In this document: positions 49,824 through 57,839 of the stretch, in pieces
Numbering within the stretch: the first letter of the stretch is position 1
Layout: each line of letters starts with the position of its first letter
Source of the DNA: Alphaproteobacteria bacterium CG_4_9_14_3_um_filter_47_13
Lineage (GTDB): Bacteria; Pseudomonadota; Alphaproteobacteria; Micavibrionales; Micavibrionaceae
Assembly (NCBI GenBank): GCA_002789675.1
Contig: PFTR01000108.1
Coordinates: forward strand, 1-64,000
Direction of reading: 5' to 3'
Length of the DNA: 64,000 nucleotides
Notes under the pieces: generated by a model
Told to the model about the DNA's origin: nothing
The model's database searches: none
Seen by the model: only the letters and a program-made list of their open reading frames with translations
Translations under genes and position numbers: made by a program

Positions 49824-51082
49824 TGAGTCAATATATCCGAAATATTATTCACAAAGGATCAAAGGCTGTGCTGCTTGGTTTTTTTCTGCTTACTCTGGCA
49901 GGGGGATTTGTGACCACATCTTATGCCTCTCACGAAGATACAACCTATTTGGCAGATGCAGACGGTGCTCTTGATAATGATGCCCATGAACAGGGAATCT
50001 ATCACGCGCTGCGGGAAAACTGGATATCCTCCTGGATGATGATGACTGAGCAATTTGTTGCCACAATGATGCAGCAGATGTTTATTCTCGGCACGTTTCT
50101 GGATGCGGATCAGCAACTTGGAGTCCAGCGTATCCTTCAGGATATGACCGCGCAGGCACATAAGGATTTTCACCCCAGCTTCCAGATGTGCCAGTTTGCA
50201 ACAAATGTTAAAAGTCTGGCCGCCGTTGACCGTCACGCTGTCGAGAACACAAAAATTCTGGATGAAGTGCTGGCCAGTCGCGAACATCTGCAAGCCAATC
50301 TTGGCGCTTCGGGAGGTGTTGCCCTTGATTTCACCCATAGAATCAGAATGTTCAAGGATGTCTATTGTGATCTGAATGAAAATAACCGCTCTGTTTTATG
50401 GATGTGCAACAGTGGCTCGGGGCCTATCGAGCGGCGTACGAAGGATATTGATTTTCCCCGCGTTGTTGACAGTAAATTTACGCTGGATGTCAATTTTCTT
50501 GATACTTTTGAAACCGATGAAGAAAAAGATATTATTGCTCTTGGACATAATCTGTTTGCCGGAACGACAATTGACTTTATGCCGGAACAGCTTATGAACG
50601 AGACTGCTGGCCAGAGTCTGTTTCTTGATGTTCGCTCTATCCATGCCATCCGCAGCGTTGCCCGTTATAGTTTTGAAAAAATTATCGGCATGAAAGCAGA
50701 AGGGGATGAGAATGATCCCTACATTGTTCGTGACTTCATGAAATATATCATCATGGAGCTCGGTGTTCCCGAAGCAGAGCTTGGTGATTTGATGGGAGCA
50801 AACCCCAGTTATTTTGCCCAGATGGAAGTCCTGACCCGAAAAATTTATCAAAGTCCGGAATTTTTTACCAATCTCTATGATAAGCCTGCCAATGTCCGCC
50901 GCATCGGCGTTTCATTACAGGCTCTGGAACTGATGCAGGATCGTGACCGCTTTGAATCGGCACTCCGCCGGGAAATGCTGACATCCCTTATTCTCGAACT
51001 TAAACTGAGAAAATATCAGGAAGTCATGAATAGCGCTATTTTCTCCGCCGCCGGTCAAAAATTCGACCGACCGGATCTATAA
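49820..51082 (+). CDS. tandem paralog 5, exported MMMTEQ-family protein lacking the N-terminal Cys cluster
   Basis: ATGA overlap with paralog 4; WMMMTEQFV...LDADQQLGVQ...AHKDFHPSFQMCQFAT; PSYFAQMEVLTRKIYQSPEFFTNLYDKPAN. Confidence 0.85.
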   Translation: MMSQYIRNIIHKGSKAVLLGFFLLTLAGGFVTTSYASHEDTTYLADADGALDNDAHEQGIYHALRENWISSWMMMTEQFVATMMQQMFILGTFLDADQQLGVQRILQDMTAQAHKDFHPSFQMCQFATNVKSLAAVDRHAVENTKILDEVLASREHLQANLGASGGVALDFTHRIRMFKDVYCDLNENNRSVLWMCNSGSGPIERRTKDIDFPRVVDSKFTLDVNFLDTFETDEEKDIIALGHNLFAGTTIDFMPEQLMNETAGQSLFLDVRSIHAIRSVARYSFEKIIGMKAEGDENDPYIVRDFMKYIIMELGVPEAELGDLMGANPSYFAQMEVLTRKIYQSPEFFTNLYDKPANVRRIGVSLQALELMQDRDRFESALRREMLTSLILELKLRKYQEVMNSAIFSAAGQKFDRPDL

Positions 51083-51100
51083 CCGATCCCGTTTTATAAT

Positions 51101-51116
51101 TGGCATCCCCTTTGCA
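51101..51116 (+). promoter_or_regulatory. sigma-54-type -24/-12 promoter upstream of flgK
   Basis: TGGCATCCCCTTTGCA, GG-N10-GC spacing, 63 bp upstream of the flgK ATG. Confidence 0.65.
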
Positions 51117-51178
51117 AGAGACTCTTTCAGAAGGCCCTCTCGGGGCAAAAACTGCATGGTATGAAAAGGTTTTGACAA

Positions 51179-54022
51179 ATGGGATTAAATGGCTTGGACT
51201 CGGCACTTTCCGGCCTTCGCGCTGCACAGCAGCAGCTCAATGTCATTGCCAATAATGTGTCCAACGTCAATACCGAAGGCTATACAAGGAAAATATTGCC
51301 GCAGGCGGCTGTCTCGGTTGGCGGCGAAACAGCCGGCGTCCGCGCCAGCGCTCTCATTCGCAATGTTGACCTAAATCTGGAGCGGGATTTCTGGACACAG
51401 GTCAGCACTGTCAATGCGCTCGAGATCAAATCAAAATATATGGATAGAATCCAGCAGTTTCACGGCCCGCCAAATCTTGAAATTTCTATTGCCGCTGAAG
51501 TGGCAGAATTACGCGATGTTTTTGCAGCACTTGCCGATAGTCCGGAGGATACTTTTTTACAACGGTCTGTTGTGGATCAGGCAAGCCTTGTTTCCGGTAA
51601 AATCAATAAGCTTGCCGCCCTGATTACAGAGATGCGCAATGATACGCAGGACGAGCTGGATACCTCCGTCATTAATGTCAATACGATGCTGGCAAATATT
51701 TCCCAGCTCAACAGCCAGATTAAATTCAACAGCGCCAGCGGGAAAACAATTGCCGAGCTCTCGGATCAGCGCGATAATATTATCAAACAGCTTTCCGAAG
51801 AAATTGATATCAGCTTTTTCATGCGCGGCGATGGTGTCATGGTCGTCCAGACGGCAAATGGTGTACAGCTTGCCGATGAACGCCCTGAAACTTTATATTA
51901 TAATAGAACCCCTATCGGCCCTTCATCCTATTATCCCGATCCGAACAATCCTGTTGCCAACGGTATTTTTGTCGGCGGCAATCCCGCTAAAAATCCGGTT
52001 GCCATTGATATTACCCAAAGCGGGCTGGATGGTAAAATGGGCGCTCTTCTGGAATTGCGTGACGAAATTCTTCCGGCTCAGCAGGCGATGCTGGACGAGC
52101 TTGCCCATAAATTAACCATGCGTTTTCAGCAGCAGGGGCTCACTCTTTTTACCGATAAAAACGGCAGAGTTCCCGCAAGCAGTACCGCGCAACTGACAGG
52201 TGCTATCAATCTGACGGCGCTTGCCGGCGGTGGCTCTCTCGCGGCAGCCAGCGGCACAGCGCCCAATGACACCTTTACGATTACATTGAATGCCGGTGGA
52301 ACGTCTCCGCAGCAACGGACACTCACCATCAATCTAACCGCCGCCGAAGCGGCCTTTCCGTTTCCGCCTGCGGCTGATGGCGCGGCCTCTCTGGTCAGTT
52401 ATATTAACGCCCAGGTCGATACGCTTCCCGATGCCTTCAGCAATACCACTGCCTCTCTGAATGCAAGCGGCCAGCTTGCCATTTCCTCCAAATACGATAT
52501 CAGTATCAGTGCCAGTGGTGCCGGACAGATGGGAGATTTCGGGCTGACAGTAATTGGCCTGACCCGTGGTACAGAATATGCTGCGCCCAAAACAAATCCT
52601 CTGACCCCTGTTCCCTATGTCGGTTATTCCTCTGAAATTCGTGTCAGTCAAATGGTCATTGACAATGACAGACTGGTACAGCAGGGAACTGTTCCGACTG
52701 ATATCCCCGTGCAGAATGGTTCGAACGAAGTCATTCGCCGCGTCATCGAATCAGTTTTCGGGGATGTAAAATTTCAGGAGGCCATTGGAACTGTTGATTT
52801 ACGTGCGATCGGTGTCGGCGGTACAACCATGCAGGACTGGCTCGGTATTTATTCGAAAAACACAGTGACCAGCACCCTTGATTTAACAGGTTACAGTGAT
52901 GTCAGCGCCATCATTGCCGCCGGCGGCGACACATTCATCCCGCCATCAGGTCCGGTTCTTGACCAGTTTACTTTAACATTCGACGATCCGCGTACCGGTC
53001 TTCCGGCGCAGACCTATTATCTTGATCTTGAAGAAATTCAGGCCAACTTTCCTATCGGCGGCGCCATCACCAATGCCGCCGACCAGATGGCTGCCGCTAT
53101 TAATGCCTTGCCGCTTGCGGCCAGCGCCTTAAGCGATCCGTTACCGCCGGATGCCGGATTTAATGTGCAGGCCAGCGTCAACGCCTATGGCCAGCTTGTC
53201 ATCCAGTCCCGCGCCAATATCACCCTTGATGCCAGCTTTCCGGCAGGAGATGATTTTGGTGTTCCTCCGGCTGATGGCGGGATGCGCGATACAGGACTGG
53301 GATTTCTAGGACTGACAGCCGGAAATTTCACGACAACAGATCCTTATATTGACATCCAGATCGGCAATGATCTTCCGATCAGAATTACAATTGAACCGGG
53401 TGATGACGAAACGGACTTATATACAAAATTGAATAAGGTTCTTCCGGGAGGACCCGGTGTTCCCGGCCTTGCCGTTGATGATGACCTGACCAATCTGGCA
53501 GGAGGAGGCACATTAATACTCCAGCCCGGAGATGATCCGAGCGATCCGCGTTTTGGCGGCGATATTAAAATTTTTGGCAGTCTCTTTGTATCCGAAGGTG
53601 GCGCCAATGGAACACTGGCGGGAACAAGTATTATTGCTGCCCTGTTTGGTACCGAAAATCCGGTGCGCAATGTACCGCACGAAATTTCAACCGGAACCGG
53701 TTCTTATGAATCCTTCCGTCGCCAGCGCCTTGGTCCGAATGCTGCCATCAGTACAGGCATTATCAGCTCGACAAATCTGATTGATTTTGCCCAGAAAATG
53801 GTTAACGGCCAAAGTGCAGAAACAATTGCCATCGACCGACAAAAAACCGATGAAACAGCTTTTCGTGATTTATTACAGCGCCGGTTGCTGGATGAATCAG
53901 GTGTCAATCTGGATGAAGAGCTTGCAAATCTGATTGTTATTCAAACGGCCTTTGCTGCTGCCGCACGCGTGATCAGCGCGATTGACGAAGAATTTCAGGA
54001 ACTGTTGAATGCCATTCGATAG
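51179..54022 (+). CDS. flgK: flagellar hook-associated protein FlgK (long)
   Basis: N-terminal LDSALSGLRAAQQQLNVIANNVSNVNTEGYTRK; C-terminal ESGVNLDEELANLIVIQTAFAAAARVISAIDEEFQELLNAIR. Confidence 0.92.
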   Translation: MGLNGLDSALSGLRAAQQQLNVIANNVSNVNTEGYTRKILPQAAVSVGGETAGVRASALIRNVDLNLERDFWTQVSTVNALEIKSKYMDRIQQFHGPPNLEISIAAEVAELRDVFAALADSPEDTFLQRSVVDQASLVSGKINKLAALITEMRNDTQDELDTSVINVNTMLANISQLNSQIKFNSASGKTIAELSDQRDNIIKQLSEEIDISFFMRGDGVMVVQTANGVQLADERPETLYYNRTPIGPSSYYPDPNNPVANGIFVGGNPAKNPVAIDITQSGLDGKMGALLELRDEILPAQQAMLDELAHKLTMRFQQQGLTLFTDKNGRVPASSTAQLTGAINLTALAGGGSLAAASGTAPNDTFTITLNAGGTSPQQRTLTINLTAAEAAFPFPPAADGAASLVSYINAQVDTLPDAFSNTTASLNASGQLAISSKYDISISASGAGQMGDFGLTVIGLTRGTEYAAPKTNPLTPVPYVGYSSEIRVSQMVIDNDRLVQQGTVPTDIPVQNGSNEVIRRVIESVFGDVKFQEAIGTVDLRAIGVGGTTMQDWLGIYSKNTVTSTLDLTGYSDVSAIIAAGGDTFIPPSGPVLDQFTLTFDDPRTGLPAQTYYLDLEEIQANFPIGGAITNAADQMAAAINALPLAASALSDPLPPDAGFNVQASVNAYGQLVIQSRANITLDASFPAGDDFGVPPADGGMRDTGLGFLGLTAGNFTTTDPYIDIQIGNDLPIRITIEPGDDETDLYTKLNKVLPGGPGVPGLAVDDDLTNLAGGGTLILQPGDDPSDPRFGGDIKIFGSLFVSEGGANGTLAGTSIIAALFGTENPVRNVPHEISTGTGSYESFRRQRLGPNAAISTGIISSTNLIDFAQKMVNGQSAETIAIDRQKTDETAFRDLLQRRLLDESGVNLDEELANLIVIQTAFAAAARVISAIDEEFQELLNAIR

Positions 54023-54039
54023 AATAGGGAGATAAAGAT

Positions 54040-55116
54040 ATGACACTTGTATCAACACTCGGGCAATCTCTGGATCAGGTCGAGCGCCTTAAAGTAATGC
54101 AGCTTCAGCTCGCTTCACTCCAGACCCAAATCGCCACCGGCAAAAAGACCCAGCTTTTCAAAGGGCTGGGCACAGATGTCATTGCCTCGGAACGGGCACG
54201 GGAAGGTATCAGTAGACTTGATAATTATATCAATAATATTGATATTGTTGACCGTCGCCTCAAACTGATGATCGGGGCGATGAACGAAATGAAGAATCAG
54301 GCCGAAAGTGTCCTGAACGCTATTGAAATTCAAACCCAGCAGGGAGAATACGAGATCGGCGCTGTCAGCAATCTGGCACGTAATACAGCCAGTTTTCTTC
54401 GGGATCTGGTCAATACAAAAGATGGTGACCGTTATTTATTTGGCGGTTCGGAAACAACAACAGCCCCTCTTTCCAACACAGGAACAATGCAGACCTATAT
54501 GGTGACACAACTTACCAGCTGGACAAATGCAGCCATTGATACAGACCAGCTTGTCAGCAGTTATAATGACAGAATGGCACTCACCGATACCATTATCGGT
54601 TATTCCGCACCGCTGAGCAGCGGAACAGCTAAAAATGTTTATGTCCGTGTCGAGAATATGACCGAAATAGATTATACGGTGTATGCCAACTCCGGCGGTA
54701 TGCGCGATATTATTACCGGCGTGAATATGATGGCACAAATTGATCAGGTGCTTGACAAGGTCACACTTGAATCCGGCGATCCTGTCGGAACAGTGACAGC
54801 ACCCGGCGCTACAAAACAGGAGCAGAATGATAATTTCTACCAGTTTTTCAATGATATGGCCGCCATGCTGAACCGGGCTCTTGATTCCATGGACAGCGAA
54901 CTTTACGCCCTCAGCCAGAGTCAGGCACAGATTTCAAAAATAAAGGAAAGTCATAAACTTGATAAAAATATTTTCGCGGATATTATCAATCAGGTCGAGG
55001 ATGCCGATATGAACGAGGTTGCGGTAAAGCTGAATTCCCTGCAAATCCAGCTTGAAGCCTCCTACCGCGTTACGGCAAGCATTTCAAGCCTGAGTCTTGT
55101 AAACTTTCTTGGCTAG
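54040..55116 (+). CDS. flgL: flagellar hook-associated protein FlgL
   Basis: LASLQTQIATGKKTQLFKGLG; DLVNTKDGDRYLFGGSETTTAPL; C-terminal LNSLQIQLEASYRVTASISSLSLVNFL. Confidence 0.9.
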   Translation: MTLVSTLGQSLDQVERLKVMQLQLASLQTQIATGKKTQLFKGLGTDVIASERAREGISRLDNYINNIDIVDRRLKLMIGAMNEMKNQAESVLNAIEIQTQQGEYEIGAVSNLARNTASFLRDLVNTKDGDRYLFGGSETTTAPLSNTGTMQTYMVTQLTSWTNAAIDTDQLVSSYNDRMALTDTIIGYSAPLSSGTAKNVYVRVENMTEIDYTVYANSGGMRDIITGVNMMAQIDQVLDKVTLESGDPVGTVTAPGATKQEQNDNFYQFFNDMAAMLNRALDSMDSELYALSQSQAQISKIKESHKLDKNIFADIINQVEDADMNEVAVKLNSLQIQLEASYRVTASISSLSLVNFLG

Positions 55117-55157
55117 AGAACCGCAAACTCCGGGTTAAATGCGCAATGAGGAATTCT

Positions 55158-56321
55158 CTAATTACTACCGCTGGTGCTTGAGGCCAGCATCAGATACCAG
55201 CGGCGGTCAATATGTCCCTGTTCAAAAGCAAGACGGGCAGATTGCGCCATTGTCTGGCCATAGTTGGGAATGGCTCTTTGGATATGCGGCCCCCATTCCT
55301 TGAAATCCATATCGAGAAGTTTTTCACGGACATCTTCGGGAAACACCATCCATTCACGAATTCCCATCCGCCCCCCGCTGATTTTTGGTACAAGAGACTG
55401 GGTCACAATCATACGGATCGTTTCCATCAGGGCATAAGCGCGCTCACCTCTTTCGTCGGATTCAAATGTCGAAATCATTCTTTGCACTGTCGCGGAGACA
55501 CCGATTGTATGGGTCGTTGTATAAACCATATGGCCGGTCTGGGATGCCTCAATGGCAGCAGAAATCGTTTCACGATCTCGCGCCTCGCCGACAAGAATGA
55601 CTTCCGGTTTCCGGCGCAGGGCATTCCGGACGCCATGAGCAAAATCCGGCAAATGCCTTGGAATTTCGGTCTGTGCCACCAGAGAACGGGGACTGTCAAT
55701 GGTATCATAAACATATTCGATCGGTGCTTCGTATGTCAGCATTTTACCGCAGCCATGTGGCCGCTCCAGAATCATCCGGCAGCCGGAAGCCAGCAATGTT
55801 GTTTTCCCCGAACCTGTCGGACCTGTAATAATGACCATGCCCTGACGCGGTGCCCAGTGATCAATAATATGATCTTCAATATTCAGATCTTTCATGGTTG
55901 GTGGCTCGTTCGGCAACGACCTCATCGTCACCTGTGCGGCATCACGCCCCCGGGAGAGAATGGCGGTAATATTCACCCTGAAACGGAAGCGTGTATAACG
56001 GTCAGGTCGTACCTCATAAGACAGATCAAGATCCTTCCCCGCAGCAAGACGGGCTTGCGCTTCAGGGCCATATATCTTGGTCAGGATTGTCGCCATATCG
56101 GCAGCATCCAGAATTCGATAAGTTGCCGGATAAAGAGTGCCATCAATTTCCTGATAGGCCGGACGATCGGACTGGAATGTAATATCCGATGCCCCGCGTT
56201 TCACCGCCCATAACAAAAAAGGATCAACAGACCCCTCTGTAAATCGGGGCGGTTCATCAGGCCAGGTCAGGGATTTGTTTTCTTTGCCTTTAATAAGGCT
56301 TATCGGCTTGCGGGCTGCCAT
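55158..56321 (-). CDS. dotB: type IVB secretion system ATPase DotB
   Basis: DPFLLWAVKRGASDITFQSDRP, Walker A GPTGSGKTTLLASG, RKPEVILVGEARDRETISAAIEASQTGHMVYTTTHT; adjacent to dotC/dotD. Confidence 0.9.
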   Translation of the reverse strand: MAARKPISLIKGKENKSLTWPDEPPRFTEGSVDPFLLWAVKRGASDITFQSDRPAYQEIDGTLYPATYRILDAADMATILTKIYGPEAQARLAAGKDLDLSYEVRPDRYTRFRFRVNITAILSRGRDAAQVTMRSLPNEPPTMKDLNIEDHIIDHWAPRQGMVIITGPTGSGKTTLLASGCRMILERPHGCGKMLTYEAPIEYVYDTIDSPRSLVAQTEIPRHLPDFAHGVRNALRRKPEVILVGEARDRETISAAIEASQTGHMVYTTTHTIGVSATVQRMISTFESDERGERAYALMETIRMIVTQSLVPKISGGRMGIREWMVFPEDVREKLLDMDFKEWGPHIQRAIPNYGQTMAQSARLAFEQGHIDRRWYLMLASSTSGSN

Positions 56322-57136
56322 GATTCTGTCCCTGGAATAAGTTCCGGCTTTCCTGTTATTTCTACAGCACGATCACCGACCAGCATTTTATCGCCGCCTC
56401 CGGTAACACCACGATCCACTTGCAGCGCATAAGGGGGCGACACCATGCCCTGCGCGAGCAACATCCGGTAACGAACCATGCCCTGATAATGGGCGGTTAG
56501 CTGATTTAGATCCTGCTCAAAAATTTCATTGGCCTGATTAACACCTTTTTCCCAGCCTTCATGAATCCACTCGATCCAGCGCGCCCGTTCTTCCTCGTTA
56601 TTGGGTCGTAAAATATCGGGCGGTGGCATCACATTGCCCCACTCTCTTTCCAGATAATTACGCCAGCTGCGGCTGGTACTGACAATCCGGGCATTCCGGT
56701 TTATATTATAGACACGGTCGGCCACAGCGGCTTCCTGTCCACTGCCGCTGATAATCATGGAATTAATTGTTTCCGATATAATTGGCGGCTCTATAAGAAG
56801 TCCGGAGGGGGCTGGAATCAGAAGCTGACGAAAATCAAAGACCTTGTCCATATAAACGCCGTGAGCTTCGAGGTCACGTTTGATATGAAAGGTTCTCCAT
56901 GCCAGTCCACCGCGTGCGCCGTACGACAGAGCCGCTTCGCGCACGGCTTCCAGCCGGATATCAAAAGGAAGACCGGCATCGGCTTCGACAATAACATGCA
57001 GCTTGGGAATATTTTCAAGCTCATGAATATCGGGAGGAGAGGCCATGTCCGCTTCCATTGCCGCAAAAGCAGCATTCTGCGCCAGAACAAAGCCTACACA
57101 AAAAGTCAGGAAAAAAATGCGGAGAATAAGGGTCAA
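56300..57136 (-). CDS. dotC: type IVB secretion system protein DotC
   Basis: LEAVREAALSYGARGGLAWRTFHIKRDLEAHGVYMDKVFDFRQLLIPAPSGLLIEPPIISE. Confidence 0.88.
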   Translation of the reverse strand: MTLILRIFFLTFCVGFVLAQNAAFAAMEADMASPPDIHELENIPKLHVIVEADAGLPFDIRLEAVREAALSYGARGGLAWRTFHIKRDLEAHGVYMDKVFDFRQLLIPAPSGLLIEPPIISETINSMIISGSGQEAAVADRVYNINRNARIVSTSRSWRNYLEREWGNVMPPPDILRPNNEEERARWIEWIHEGWEKGVNQANEIFEQDLNQLTAHYQGMVRYRMLLAQGMVSPPYALQVDRGVTGGGDKMLVGDRAVEITGKPELIPGTESWQPASR

Positions 57137-57137
57137 T

Positions 57138-57647
57138 TTACCCCCCTATTCCTGTATTCGGTGCATAATGAATTTCGACAATGCGACGATTGCCATCAAC
57201 CCGGACATCGCCCCTGACACCAAGCTGCAACCCGAGACTGCGCAGGACATCAATAACAGGCATATTCTCGGCATTCACAGAAACAACCAGAGGCACCGGC
57301 GGTGATGTTCCGATTGTCTGGAACGCATATCCTGCACGCGCCGCCAGCTTTTCAGCAACAGGCTCGACAGACCCGACCCAGTTCAAGGTGATCGCACGGC
57401 GTAATTCTGCCGGCGCATTTTCTATTGGCGCGACAGAGATTTCCGGTGAGCGTGCCTGTTCAACCGCAGCCAGCGTTTCCAGCGCAACAGAAGCCCGGTC
57501 AGCCGCATCTGCAAGCATCATGGAGACCTTATCAGGAGCAGCCACAAGATTAGGATGATCTCCCCGTAACGGTTTCCCCGAAGAACATGCGGCGAGACCC
57601 AGAATCAATAATCCCGTACTTCCATATTTTACCAGTCTGGCAATCAT
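57138..57647 (-). CDS. dotD: type IVB secretion system lipoprotein DotD
   Basis: Lipobox LGLAAC; LNWVGSVEPVAEKLAARAGYAFQTIGTSPPVPLVVSVNAENMPVIDVLRSLGLQLG; operon with dotC-dotB. Confidence 0.88.
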   Translation of the reverse strand: MIARLVKYGSTGLLILGLAACSSGKPLRGDHPNLVAAPDKVSMMLADAADRASVALETLAAVEQARSPEISVAPIENAPAELRRAITLNWVGSVEPVAEKLAARAGYAFQTIGTSPPVPLVVSVNAENMPVIDVLRSLGLQLGVRGDVRVDGNRRIVEIHYAPNTGIGG

Positions 57648-57839
57648 CGAATCTAACCTGATTATTTTATTAATTTATAAAAAGAAGTTCATTACTCTGT
57701 ATATCAAACTATAACCTCTGATAAAAGAGAACAAGCTGTCTTTTCCTATATTGTGCATATATCACCAGAGTTATTCACATGATATAAGAGTCTGCAATAA
57801 ATTTCGGGAAAATAAAAAAGATTATTTTCTTTAATATCG

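Noticed and set aside
55212-56213. 333-aa ORF antisense to dotB
   Set aside because: Opposite-strand shadow of a well-supported ATPase gene; sequence is Cys/His/Arg-rich low-plausibility protein.
57771-57779. TTATTCACA (DnaA-box-like) upstream of the dotD operon
   Set aside because: A 9-mer with one degenerate position is expected about twice by chance on both strands of 64 kb; no clustering.
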